Shown piece by piece: positions 18,736-27,665 of a stretch of DNA of 64,000 bases (position 1 is the stretch's first letter; each line of letters begins with the position of its first letter). The stretch covers positions 2,248,628-2,312,627 of the forward strand of contig LR026961.1 in assembly GCA_900498135.1 (NCBI GenBank). The letters run 5' to 3'. The DNA comes from an uncultured Desulfatiglans sp. (GTDB lineage Bacteria; Desulfobacterota; DSM-4660; Desulfatiglandales; Desulfatiglandaceae). Made by a program: the position numbers and the translations under genes. Under the pieces are notes generated by a model, which was not told where the DNA came from, ran no database searches, and saw nothing but the letters and a program-made list of their open reading frames with translations.

Positions 18736-19107
18736 ATGTATGAATTGAAGATCGTTACACATTTTGCGGCGGCCCATCAGTTGCGAGAATACGAGGGTGG
18801 CTGCGAAAGGCTCCACGGGCACAACTGGACGGTCGAGGTTTTTGTCGCAGGGGATACCCTTGGTGAAAATGGTTTGCTGGTCGACTTCAAGCTTGTTAAG
18901 GAGGCCACCCAGCGGGTGCTGGATGCGTTGGACCATCGCTTTTTGAATGACCTTGAACCCTTCCGGGCTTTGAATCCCTCTTCGGAAAACATCGCCCGTT
19001 ACATCTTCGAGCGTCTTGCTGCGGAGCTTGACGACGGGCGGGTCCACGTCAGCAGGGTGACCGCCTGGGAGTCTGAAAACGCCTGCGCCACCTATTCCAA
19101 GTCTTGA
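18736..19107 (+). CDS. queD: 6-carboxy-tetrahydropterin synthase
   Basis: The 123-residue QueD/PTPS-family enzyme converts dihydroneopterin triphosphate toward queuosine. Zinc-binding histidines are visible in THFAAAHQL and LHGHNW, and the catalytic cysteine in GGCERLHGH. The ALDHRFLND and SSENIARYIFERL segments match QueD. Other queuosine genes are not in the window. It starts at ATG after GGGGGGC. Confidence 0.93.
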   Translation: MYELKIVTHFAAAHQLREYEGGCERLHGHNWTVEVFVAGDTLGENGLLVDFKLVKEATQRVLDALDHRFLNDLEPFRALNPSSENIARYIFERLAAELDDGRVHVSRVTAWESENACATYSKS

Positions 19108-19116
19108 TTCCCTATA

Positions 19117-19866
19117 ATGGATATTTACGCTTTTATTCCGGCAAGGTATCAATCCACCCGTCTGCCCGGCAAGCCTCTGGTTTTGATCGCCGGCAAGCCG
19201 ATGATTCAGCATGTGTATGAGAGGGCGTTACGCTGCACGGATTTGGCGGGCGTGTACGTCGCGACGGACGACTCACGGATCGCGGATTGTGTGAGGTCCT
19301 TCGAGGGCCGGGTGGTTATGACACGGACGGACCACCTGTCCGGCACTGACCGGATTTGCGAGGCGGCAACCTCGCTCGGAGTGAAAGACGAGGATGTCAT
19401 CGTCAATATCCAGGGTGATCAGCCGCTTTTCGATCCTTCTGTGGTGGCGGATCTGGTCGGACCATTCAAAGATGACCCCGTTCTTTCCATGTCTACTCTC
19501 AAATTCCGGATCAACGCGGATGAGGCCGGCAACCCGAACCATGTCAAGGTTGTGACGGACGCGGCGGGCTTCGCCCTATATTTTTCCAGGGCCGCTATCC
19601 CCTTTTACCGTGAGAAGGACACCCCGGCGGTGTATTACAAACACCTCGGCTTTTATGCATATCGCATGGAGTTTTTGCGGCGATTCAGCCGCATGCCGGA
19701 GGGATGCCTCGAATCCGCGGAAAAGCTCGAGCAGCTTCGTGTCCTCGAAAATGGCGTCCGGATGCGGGTTGTCGAAACCGCTTCCGATTCCCCCGAAGTG
19801 GACGTCGCTATGGATGTGCGCAGGGTGGAGGAACGCCTGCTCGCTATCACCCGGAAAGGCGCCTGA
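19117..19866 (+). CDS. kdsB: 3-deoxy-manno-octulosonate cytidylyltransferase (CMP-Kdo synthetase)
   Basis: The 249-residue enzyme activates Kdo with CTP for lipopolysaccharide inner core synthesis. The N-terminal IPARYQSTRLPGKPL nucleotide loop, the DDSRIADCV and NIQGDQPL motifs, and the H-L-G-F-Y-A-Y segment are diagnostic. It shows that the organism has an LPS-bearing outer membrane. It lies nine bases after queD and 11 before recJ, forming a tight run. Confidence 0.95.
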   Translation: MDIYAFIPARYQSTRLPGKPLVLIAGKPMIQHVYERALRCTDLAGVYVATDDSRIADCVRSFEGRVVMTRTDHLSGTDRICEAATSLGVKDEDVIVNIQGDQPLFDPSVVADLVGPFKDDPVLSMSTLKFRINADEAGNPNHVKVVTDAAGFALYFSRAAIPFYREKDTPAVYYKHLGFYAYRMEFLRRFSRMPEGCLESAEKLEQLRVLENGVRMRVVETASDSPEVDVAMDVRRVEERLLAITRKGA

Positions 19867-19877
19867 GGTCCCGGGAG

Positions 19878-21659
19878 GTGTCGCGATACAACATCTGGAA
19901 ACTGAAACCCGTCTTCCCTGAAGCCCGCGAGTTGAGCCGAACCGCAGGTCTTACCCCCCTGCAGGCCCATTTCCTGGTGCATCGCGGAATGAGAGATCCA
20001 CAGACTGCAAAGGACTTTTTTGACCCCCGTCTGGCCTCCCTCCAAGATCCTCTGACGCTTCCCGATATGGGGGAAGCGGTCCGGATCGTTCAACACGCCA
20101 TCGAACAGGATTGGAAGATCACCGTTTACGGCGATTACGACGCGGACGGTATCACGGCTACGGCTGTCCTGATCCATTTTTTCGATGCGATCGGCCTGAA
20201 GGCTTCCGCTTATATCCCCAACCGCCTGCGCGAAGGGTACGGGCTGAACCGGGAGGCTGTGCGCCGGATCGCCGCCGACGGCACGAAGCTCCTGATCACC
20301 GTGGATTGCGGCAGCTCGGACTACAGGGCGATCGCTGCAGCACAGCGCGCGGGGTTGACGGTGGTTGTTACGGATCATCACCAGGTCCCTGAGCATTATC
20401 GGCCGCCCTGTGCGGTCGTCAACGCCCACAGAAGCGGCGGTCCTTCCACTCTGAGGCCGCTGGCCGGCGTGGGGGTCGCCTTTTTTCTCGCCGTGGCCAT
20501 TCGCAGCGCCCTGCGGGAAAAAGGATGGTTCAAGACCCGCAAGGAGCCGGATCTCCGGGAATATCTTGATTTGGTGGCGCTGGGGACAGTGGCGGACCGT
20601 GTGCCGCTGCTCGGTCAGAACCGCATCCTGGTCAACAGCGGTCTCAAGATGATGGCCGAAAGCAGGTGGGAGGGAATCGGTGCCATGAAGGCCGCCGCCC
20701 AGATAGACAAACTGTCCGTGACGGCCGACGACCTTGCATTCAGGCTCGCCCCGCGGCTTAACGCCCCCGGCCGCCTCGGGGGGGCGGCCTTGGCCCTTGA
20801 GATTTTGACAGTGCGTGATATGGCGAAAGCCGAGCGCGCGGCCCGTGAGTTGACGGCCTTGAATCAGGAAAGGCAGAGGCTCGAAAGGGAGATCCTGAAG
20901 CAGATCGACGCACAGATCGCCTCTATGGGCGATGTAGATCGCCTCAGGACCCTCATGTTGTGCGGTGAGAACTGGCACACGGGCGTTCTGGGAATTGTAG
21001 CCTCGAAACTGGTGGACCGTTACCACAGACCGGCCGTCGTGCTGAGCCTTCAGGACGGGCTGGGAATCGGATCCGGACGCAGCATCGACGGATTCAACCT
21101 GTTCGGGGCACTCACTGAAATGGCCCACCTCTTCGAGCGCTATGGGGGCCATGCCCACGCGGCCGGGTTTGCCCTCAAACGGGTCAATCTCGATACGTTC
21201 CGAAAGGACCTCGAACAGTTGGCATGGGATCAGTTGGATGACGAAAGTTTGATGCCGGGACTGGATATCGATGCGGTAGTCTCATTGGCAGATATCGATT
21301 TCCGCACACTAGCCGAAATCGACGCGCTGGCACCCTTCGGGGAAGGGAATCCGGAGCCTTGTCTGCTGGCGCGGGGTGTGACGGTTTTCGAATCGAGGTT
21401 GGTAGGGGACAATCATCTGAAGATGAGCGTTGCTCAAGATGGATGTGTTTTCGATGCCATCGGCTTCGGCTTGGGCGACCTCGCACCGGCAAAGGGCGAG
21501 CGGGTCAACCTGGCATTTGTTCCAGAAAAAAACACCTGGCAGGGGGTGGAAAGGATCCAGTTGAAGCTGCTCGATCTCGCCGGCTGGGATGAACCCGTGC
21601 CGTCAATCCTTGAAGATGCGCGCAGCCAGCTCGATGTCCTCGGGGCAGAATACGAATAA
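19878..21659 (+). CDS. recJ: Single-stranded-DNA-specific exonuclease RecJ
   Basis: The 593-residue 5'-3' exonuclease acts in recombination and mismatch repair. Motifs of the DHH phosphoesterase domain are visible: VYGDYDADGITATAVL (motif I), VDCGSS, TDHHQVPE (the DHH triad) and, in the DHHA1 domain, GGHAHAAGF. The OB-like C-terminal domain follows. GTG 19878 is chosen as it begins the family-typical start and lies after the kdsB stop. The 3' end overlaps the convergent ACT gene by 57 bases. Confidence 0.93.
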   Translation: MSRYNIWKLKPVFPEARELSRTAGLTPLQAHFLVHRGMRDPQTAKDFFDPRLASLQDPLTLPDMGEAVRIVQHAIEQDWKITVYGDYDADGITATAVLIHFFDAIGLKASAYIPNRLREGYGLNREAVRRIAADGTKLLITVDCGSSDYRAIAAAQRAGLTVVVTDHHQVPEHYRPPCAVVNAHRSGGPSTLRPLAGVGVAFFLAVAIRSALREKGWFKTRKEPDLREYLDLVALGTVADRVPLLGQNRILVNSGLKMMAESRWEGIGAMKAAAQIDKLSVTADDLAFRLAPRLNAPGRLGGAALALEILTVRDMAKAERAARELTALNQERQRLEREILKQIDAQIASMGDVDRLRTLMLCGENWHTGVLGIVASKLVDRYHRPAVVLSLQDGLGIGSGRSIDGFNLFGALTEMAHLFERYGGHAHAAGFALKRVNLDTFRKDLEQLAWDQLDDESLMPGLDIDAVVSLADIDFRTLAEIDALAPFGEGNPEPCLLARGVTVFESRLVGDNHLKMSVAQDGCVFDAIGFGLGDLAPAKGERVNLAFVPEKNTWQGVERIQLKLLDLAGWDEPVPSILEDARSQLDVLGAEYE

Positions 21660-22085
21660 CGACCTCTTTCCGCGAGGGAGCGCGGATCCATACACATAAT
21701 TGATATTGACCCCCTCTTCCCCGAACTTTCGGGCCATCGCCGCCAGGTTTCCCGGCCGGTTCTCGATTTCAAGGGCGATCACCGGCGCGATGTCGAAGAC
21801 ATACTCACCCTTTGTCAGGAGATCCATCGCCTTATCCGTTTTATCGACCAGCAGGCGGATGAGGGCGTAATCGGCCGAGTCTTTCTGCATCGAACCATAA
21901 CTGGCGGCCGGGGCGACGCGCTTGAGGGATTTCCCCCTGGCCTTGAAGATGCCCTGTACGTAGTCGGAGGCATCCTGAATGGTCAATGCGTCGATATTGA
22001 TGCCCGCCTCCGCCAGTCGGCCGGCGAGGGCGCCCAGTTCACCCGGAGCGTTTTTCAGAAACAAAGAAATCTCGGTCCTGACCAT
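21603..22085 (-). CDS. Tandem ACT-domain protein
   Basis: A 160-residue protein made of two ACT domains: EISLFLKNAPGELGALAGRL ... INIDALTI, then PVIALEIENRPGNLAAMARK ... VNINYVYG. Stand-alone tandem ACT proteins in anaerobes often bind amino acids and are found near phenylacetate-CoA ligases or ACS genes. Here none is adjacent, so the ligand is unknown. ATG 22085 is chosen because GGGAGGG sits upstream and the first domain begins at once. Its 3' end runs 57 bases into recJ on the opposite strand. Confidence 0.85.
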   Translation of the reverse strand: MVRTEISLFLKNAPGELGALAGRLAEAGINIDALTIQDASDYVQGIFKARGKSLKRVAPAASYGSMQKDSADYALIRLLVDKTDKAMDLLTKGEYVFDIAPVIALEIENRPGNLAAMARKFGEEGVNINYVYGSALPRGKRSLFVFCPEDIELAARIFKD

Positions 22086-22166
22086 ACTCGCTACCCTCCC
22101 TTTACCAGTGGGCAATGGCGAAAAACGATCCAACAGCTTGCTTACAACGGATTTGTCATCACGTCG

Positions 22167-23126
22167 CTAATCCGTTGGCGACATCACGGCTTTTTCTTCG
22201 TAGCTCTTGAAAAACTTGAGCAGGTCGGAATCGGTTGAAAGGATCAAAGCGCTTTGCTTGTCCATTGCATTGCGGTAGAGGTCCAGAGATTTGAGAAAAG
22301 AGTAAAACTCCGGATCCTTATTGTAGGCCTTTGCGTAAATGAGCGCAGCCTCTGCATCGGCCTTTCCTTTGATCTCTTGAGCCGTCTTGTAAGCCTCCGA
22401 AGAGATGCGTTTCAGTTCTTTGTCTCGGTTACCCTCGATCTTGCGGGCCTCGCCCTGGCCCTCCGAGCGGAATTTTTCGGCGATCTGTTTCCGTTCGGCG
22501 ATCATCCTTGCATACACCGATTTCTGGACTTCTTCGACGTAGTTGATCCGTTTGAGTTTGACATCGACCAGTTGGATGCCGAAATCATCCAGCTTCGGCT
22601 GGGATTGCTCCAAAATGCCCTTGGTGATTTTCTGCCGGCCGAGTGTCACCTCTCCGAGATAGCGGGTGTCCACCAGGTCGGAGATGCCGACCTCGAAGGT
22701 GTCGAGCTTTCGGTTGGTCTTCCGCACCGTTTCGATCAACGGATAGGAGGTGATGAAATTGCGGACGGCGGAATCGATGATATCGTCCAGACGGGCCATC
22801 GCCCCTGTGACGTTGTTGACGGTTTCGAAGAAAATCAGCGGATTGACGATCTTCCAACGGGCGAAGGTATCGACCCAGATGAAGGTCTTGTCCAGGGTCG
22901 GGATCTGTCCCGGGTCTCCATCCCATTCGAGAAGGTTCTTCGGGAAGTAATTGGTTTGCTGAATCATCGGCAGTTTGAAATAAAGCCCAGGGTCGGTCTT
23001 GGGGCTGCCGACGGCTCTCCCGAACTGTGTGACGACAACCTGTTCGGTCTCATCCACCACATAGACCGAAGAATAGACGGCAACGGCAATGATGATCAAG
23101 GGGATCAGGATGAATTTCAGTTTCAT
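22167..23126 (-). CDS. hflC: HflC, modulator of membrane protease FtsH
   Basis: A 319-residue SPFH/band-7 protein with one N-terminal membrane segment (KFILIPLIIIAVAVYSSVYV). The SPFH core starts with VDETEQVVVTQFGRAVG, and the coiled-coil tail includes ARMIAERKQIAEKFRSEGQG and EIKGKADAEAALIYAKAY. HflC and HflK form a periplasmic cage around FtsH. The start overlaps the hflK stop as TAATG. It is the last gene of the pair. Confidence 0.95.
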   Translation of the reverse strand: MKLKFILIPLIIIAVAVYSSVYVVDETEQVVVTQFGRAVGSPKTDPGLYFKLPMIQQTNYFPKNLLEWDGDPGQIPTLDKTFIWVDTFARWKIVNPLIFFETVNNVTGAMARLDDIIDSAVRNFITSYPLIETVRKTNRKLDTFEVGISDLVDTRYLGEVTLGRQKITKGILEQSQPKLDDFGIQLVDVKLKRINYVEEVQKSVYARMIAERKQIAEKFRSEGQGEARKIEGNRDKELKRISSEAYKTAQEIKGKADAEAALIYAKAYNKDPEFYSFLKSLDLYRNAMDKQSALILSTDSDLLKFFKSYEEKAVMSPTD

Positions 23127-24187
23127 TACTTGGTCCCTCCTTGCGGCCTGCCGAGGTTGAGGAGCGGGAGGAAATTTTTCTGCTCGGCGTCGACAATATA
23201 TTTCTCACCCATTTTGGGCATGATATCCTGCATGGCCTCCAGATAGAGCCGCCTCCGGGTGACATCCTCGGCCTTAATATACTCGTTGTACAGATCCTCG
23301 AATCGGGTGGCATCTCCCTGCGCCCGGTTGACGCGATCGAGCGCGTAGCCCTCCGCGGCCCGGATGGTCTTTTCGGCGTCCCCCTTGGCTGCAGGGATGA
23401 CCTTGTTGTACTGCTCGCGCGCTTCGTAGATCATGCGCTCCTTTTCCTGAACAGCCTGGTTGACCTCGTTGAAAGACGGCTGCACGGGTTCGGGCACGTT
23501 GGTCTTTTTCATCTCGATGGTGACAACCTTGATGCCCGTTTCCGCCTCGTCGAGCTCTTTCTGAAGGAGTTCCTGTGCCTGATTGGCGATCTCTTCGCGT
23601 TTGCTGATGACCTCGTTGATGCTCCTGTCGCCTACGACCAGGCGCATGGTCGATTCGGACAAGTCGCGCAGGGTGCTCCGGACGTTTCTGACCTTGAAGA
23701 GATAGTTGTAAGGATCGTTGATGCGGAACTGGACGATCCAGGGAACCACGGCGACATTCAGGTCGCCCGTCAGCATGAGGGATTCGTCCTCGTAAGGGGG
23801 GCTCGAGGCGAATCGTGAGCGGGTACCGGTTTCCACAGTCCGAAAACCGAATTCTTCCTTGAAAACATATCGCACCTTGACCTTGCTGACCTTCTCGATT
23901 CCGTTCGGCAGTTTGAAGTTGAGTCCGGGCTGTGTCATCCGGACATACTTGCCGAACCGCTGGACCATTCCCACTTCATCGACGGCAACCGTATAAACGG
24001 AGGTCGAACCGAGATAAAGAAGGATAATGACAAGGATGATCAGGGTCGTCCCGCCCGGGAGTTTACCCTTGAAGCCCTTGAATCCTTTGAATTTCTGGAA
24101 GATTTCATTGACGTTGGGAGGCGGTCCGGCATCTCCGCCCGATGCCTTTTTCCTCTGTTCCTGCAGCTTATCCCAATCCCAGGCCAT
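23126..24187 (-). CDS. hflK: HflK, modulator of membrane protease FtsH
   Basis: A 353-residue SPFH protein. The N-terminal cytoplasmic part (MAWDWDKLQEQRKKASGGD) is short, followed by one membrane helix (GGTTLIILVIILLYLG) and VDEVGMVQRFGKYV. The long coiled coil includes VNQAVQEKERMIYEAREQYN. ATG follows AGGAGTTACTAA. The gene overlaps hflC as TAATG, so expression is coupled. Confidence 0.95.
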   Translation of the reverse strand: MAWDWDKLQEQRKKASGGDAGPPPNVNEIFQKFKGFKGFKGKLPGGTTLIILVIILLYLGSTSVYTVAVDEVGMVQRFGKYVRMTQPGLNFKLPNGIEKVSKVKVRYVFKEEFGFRTVETGTRSRFASSPPYEDESLMLTGDLNVAVVPWIVQFRINDPYNYLFKVRNVRSTLRDLSESTMRLVVGDRSINEVISKREEIANQAQELLQKELDEAETGIKVVTIEMKKTNVPEPVQPSFNEVNQAVQEKERMIYEAREQYNKVIPAAKGDAEKTIRAAEGYALDRVNRAQGDATRFEDLYNEYIKAEDVTRRRLYLEAMQDIMPKMGEKYIVDAEQKNFLPLLNLGRPQGGTK

Positions 24188-24422
24188 TTAGTAACTCCTG
24201 AATGGTTGATATGATGATGCATTTCCGGGTGACAACGGGTGATGACGGGGCGGGTTTCCGGGACGATGAGGCTCTGTTTCCGGAAAGGTTACGATGCCCG
24301 AAATCGTGTCTGGACGTGCACGATTTGTCTTTAAAAATGAATAATCTAAAACCATGTAGCTCAAAACATAGCGACAAAAGGGGGTCACGTCAAGAAAGAA
24401 AGGGCGGCGCGGGGCGGCAGCT
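24188..24422. other. Intergenic region between hflK and glcD-like gene
   Basis: About 235 bases without a gene. It should hold the promoter of hflKC on the minus strand and the 3' end of the oxidase gene. No clear -35/-10 pair, terminator or repeat stands out, but the part near 24330-24380 is AT-richer. Confidence 0.4.
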
Positions 24423-25814
24423 TCAGGTCACGGGGAAGATCTTGCCCGGGTTGAGGATCCCGTTCGGGTCGAACAGGTCTTTGACCCGCTTCATCCAGGC
24501 GAGGCTGGCGCCGTGCTCCATTTCCATGAACTGCCGCTTTCCGATGCCGACACCGTGCTCACCGGTGGCGGTGCCGCCAACCGAAATGGCCTTCAGGACG
24601 AGCCTCCGGTTCACCGCCGCGATGGCGTCCCAGTCGACCGCGTCACCGTGCTTGCCCATCATCGCCATGTGGATGTTGCCGTCCCCTGCATGGCCGAAGA
24701 TGTAGAAGGGCAGGGTGAGGGTTTGGGATGCCGCCGCGGCGAAATCCAGTACTTCAGGAAAGGTGGAGATCGGCACGGCCACGTCGGTTGTCAGAAAACC
24801 TCGGCCGGGATGGTTCCGGATAATCATTTCTCCCAGTTCGTGCCTGGCCTTGAATAGGGTGTCCCACTCCTCTTTTCCGAGCCCGGATCGAAACTCCTGA
24901 CAATGGGTTTCATCTGCGATGGAGCGCACGATCTCGAGGATCTCGGCGAGCTGGTTTTTCGAGGGGCCGCTGAACTCCATGAAAAGGGTGGGGCGTTCCT
25001 TCAGAGCGAGGGACTTTTCACGGTTGATCAGCCGGATGCATTCCGGGCTGAGCAATTCGAGCGCCGCCGGGTCGAGACCGCCGCGCATGATTTCGAAGAC
25101 TGTCTTGCCTGCCGAGGCTGCCGAGTCGAAGGTAGCGACCACGGCCGAACGTTCCGCCGGGATTCCGACAAGGCGTATGGTTGCCTCCACCACCAAACCG
25201 AGGGTGCCTTCGGACCCGATGAACAGGTGCAGCAGGTCATAGCCCGAGGAACTCTTGGAGGCGCGGTTGCCGACCTCGATGATCTCCCCGCCGGCCAGTG
25301 CGATCCTCAGCCGCAGCACGTAGTCCTTGGTAGAGCCGTACCGCACGGTGCGTGTTCCACTGGCGTTGTTGGCGATCATGCCCCCGAGGGTCGCCCGGGC
25401 GCCGGGGTCCGGTGGAAAAAAGATTCCGGAGTACCGCAGCTTTTCATTGAGGTCCTGGTAAATGACCCCGGGTTCGACATCCGCCTGAAAGTCCTGCGCC
25501 CGGATGTTCAGGATCCGGTTCATCCGGCTGAAGTCGATGACGATGCCCTTCGACACGGGAATAGGATTTCCTTCGAGGCTCGACCCGGACCCCCAGCCTG
25601 TGACCGGTATCTGGTGCTCATGGGCGTAGCGAAGGATCTTCGAGACCTCCTCGGCCCGGTTCGGCCAAACCACGGCCTCGGGCCGGCAACGCAGGTGATG
25701 GGATTGATCGCAGGCGTGGAGGTCCAGATTGGACTCCCCGGTGGAGAGCGATCCGGGCTCCAGGAGGGTGCCCAGCGCCTCGAGATGTCGGGCATCAAGC
25801 GGTGTGAAGATCAT
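24423..25814 (-). CDS. FAD-binding oxidoreductase (GlcD / D-lactate dehydrogenase type)
   Basis: A 463-residue FAD-linked oxidase of the glycolate oxidase/D-lactate dehydrogenase family. The FAD-binding part includes PVTGWGSGSSLEGNPIPV and GARATLGGMIANNASGTRTV. The C-terminal FAD-oxidase-C domain contains FGHAGDGNIHMA and GEHGVGIGKRQFM. It would oxidise a 2-hydroxy acid and pass electrons to an iron-sulfur partner (GlcF-like), but no such gene is adjacent. Starts at ATG. Confidence 0.88.
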   Translation of the reverse strand: MIFTPLDARHLEALGTLLEPGSLSTGESNLDLHACDQSHHLRCRPEAVVWPNRAEEVSKILRYAHEHQIPVTGWGSGSSLEGNPIPVSKGIVIDFSRMNRILNIRAQDFQADVEPGVIYQDLNEKLRYSGIFFPPDPGARATLGGMIANNASGTRTVRYGSTKDYVLRLRIALAGGEIIEVGNRASKSSSGYDLLHLFIGSEGTLGLVVEATIRLVGIPAERSAVVATFDSAASAGKTVFEIMRGGLDPAALELLSPECIRLINREKSLALKERPTLFMEFSGPSKNQLAEILEIVRSIADETHCQEFRSGLGKEEWDTLFKARHELGEMIIRNHPGRGFLTTDVAVPISTFPEVLDFAAAASQTLTLPFYIFGHAGDGNIHMAMMGKHGDAVDWDAIAAVNRRLVLKAISVGGTATGEHGVGIGKRQFMEMEHGASLAWMKRVKDLFDPNGILNPGKIFPVT

Positions 25815-25907
25815 GGTTTGCGGACCTCGCTGTTTCTGAAGGTGTCTGTGCGGAAACGCGGCCCCCGGTTGGAAACCAGGTCGAGCAGAAGGGTCTGCGG
25901 CGGACCG

Positions 25908-26921
25908 TTAGAGCCATTCGATCCCGGAAGGTGCGAGGACGACCGAAACGGCGCTCCCGATGCGAATGTTCGATTCTCGAAACGCACTCTCATCCACCCA
26001 TACCGTGAGCAAGAGGCCGACGTCCACCAGGGCGCTTACCCTGCCCTTCTCGAGGCGTAGCTCCACCACCTTGCCTTGTAGTTCGGTATGGGACGCTGCG
26101 TCAGGTGTCTGATGCGCGATCTTCAGTGCGCGGGGATCGATGGCGATGTAGCGGGAGCCGGGAGAGGATCGTCCGGGCAGGTGTATAGCGATGCGCCTGC
26201 CCGATTCCCCGATAAGCGCGGCTTTGCCCTCGGGCGTAATCTCCGCGCGAAAAACGTTTTCATAGGCTGCTTGGATCACCCGGCCCTGGTGGAGAAAAAC
26301 CGTCCGATCCGCGAGCCGCGCACTTTGATCGAGATTGTGGCTCGCAAAGACCACCGTAATTCCTCTCGTGTGATTGATGGTTTCGATCAGGCCCTCGATC
26401 TGTCCTTCGTGTTCCCGGTCGACGTTGGCGGTCGGTTCGTCCAGAAGGACCACCTCCGGATTGCACGCGAGTGCCCGGGCAATGGCGACGCGCTGGGTTT
26501 CTCCTCCTGAAAGACGGTGGGCTTTGGAGGAGCGGAAGGGTTTCATATCGACGATGTCGAGGAGTTCTTCAACCCGTTTATAGCGTATGGAGGCCGGGGT
26601 CTTCCTCACAGCCAGGGGGTACTCGATGTTCTTGAAGACCGTTGTGGTGAAGAGGATGGGGTGCTGTTGAACCAGCACCACCCTGCGGCGCAGACGCCTC
26701 AAGGCCCTGGAGGACGACCATGGAACGGGTGCGTTGTCGAACAGCATATTCCCGCTGGATGGGGTTTCCAAAAAGGCCAGGGTTTCGAGGAGGGTGGTCT
26801 TCCCCGCGCCGTTCGGTCCCATAATGGCGGTGATGCGCCCCTTTTCGAGCATGAGATCGGAAATATCCAGGATCTTCCGTGGACCGGCTGTCCTGATCAA
26901 GTCGGAGATCTGGTATAGCAT
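25908..26921 (-). CDS. tupC: Tungstate ABC transporter ATP-binding protein
   Basis: A 337-residue ATPase with Walker A GPNGAGKTT, signature LSGGETQRVA, Walker B VVLLDEP and H-loop FASHN. From about residue 240 a TOBE-like domain follows (GKVVELRLEKGRVSALVDVG), as in oxyanion importers. It is the third gene after tupA and tupB on the minus strand, starting four bases after tupB. Together they import tungstate for W-pterin enzymes such as aldehyde ferredoxin oxidoreductase and formate dehydrogenase. Confidence 0.88.
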   Translation of the reverse strand: MLYQISDLIRTAGPRKILDISDLMLEKGRITAIMGPNGAGKTTLLETLAFLETPSSGNMLFDNAPVPWSSSRALRRLRRRVVLVQQHPILFTTTVFKNIEYPLAVRKTPASIRYKRVEELLDIVDMKPFRSSKAHRLSGGETQRVAIARALACNPEVVLLDEPTANVDREHEGQIEGLIETINHTRGITVVFASHNLDQSARLADRTVFLHQGRVIQAAYENVFRAEITPEGKAALIGESGRRIAIHLPGRSSPGSRYIAIDPRALKIAHQTPDAASHTELQGKVVELRLEKGRVSALVDVGLLLTVWVDESAFRESNIRIGSAVSVVLAPSGIEWL

Positions 26922-26925
26922 GTGC

Positions 26926-27621
26926 TCAGATCCTCGATCTGCCCTGGATGGCGTGAAAAAGGATATTGACGGAAAAGCTCACGGCGAGAAGCACCATCCC
27001 CAGGGCCACGCTCAGGGTGAATTCGCCCTTGTCGTATTCCAGGGCCATGGCGGTGGTGATGGTCCGGGTGTAGCCTTTCACGTTCCCACCGAGCATCATG
27101 CTGATGCCGACCTCGGCAATGACGCGGCCGAAGGCCAGAATGAAGGCCGCCACGATGCCGAAACGGCTCTCGCGGATGATGGTGCCGGCGAGACGCACGG
27201 GGCCGGCACCCAGGGTCAGGGCGGTCTTGCGGTACCGGTCGTCGAGCCGCGCCACCGCCGACAGAACGAAGGTGGTGATCACGGGGAAAAGGAGGATGGT
27301 CTGGCCGATGACGATCGCGGCAGGCGTATAGAGCAGATCATACGCACCCAATACCCCTTTCCTCGAAATGAAGGCATAGGCGAAGAGCCCTACGACAACG
27401 GTCGGGAGAGCCAGAAGGGTATTGCAGATCGTGATGCAGAGCCGCTTCCCCGGAAAGTCGTTCAGGGCGATGAGGATTCCCGCCGGGACGCCCGCAATGC
27501 CGGCCAATGCCGTAGAAAGACAGCTGACTTCCAGAGAGAGCACCACGATGGCAAGGAGTTCCGGGTCCAAATCCCAGATGAGCCGGCAGGCCGAAGCGAT
27601 GCTATCGCTCAGAAACTCCAT
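26926..27621 (-). CDS. tupB: Tungstate ABC transporter permease
   Basis: A 231-residue permease with about six hydrophobic segments. The EAA-type loop (TALTLGAGPVRLAGTIIRES ... FGRVIAEVGISMMLGGN) is characteristic of the molybdate/tungstate permease family, TupB branch. It lies 44 bases after tupA and four before tupC on the same strand. Confidence 0.9.
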   Translation of the reverse strand: MEFLSDSIASACRLIWDLDPELLAIVVLSLEVSCLSTALAGIAGVPAGILIALNDFPGKRLCITICNTLLALPTVVVGLFAYAFISRKGVLGAYDLLYTPAAIVIGQTILLFPVITTFVLSAVARLDDRYRKTALTLGAGPVRLAGTIIRESRFGIVAAFILAFGRVIAEVGISMMLGGNVKGYTRTITTAMALEYDKGEFTLSVALGMVLLAVSFSVNILFHAIQGRSRI

Positions 27622-27665
27622 GGATGGCGATGCTCCGAAGAGGGAAGCGGTCTTTCAACAAGATT

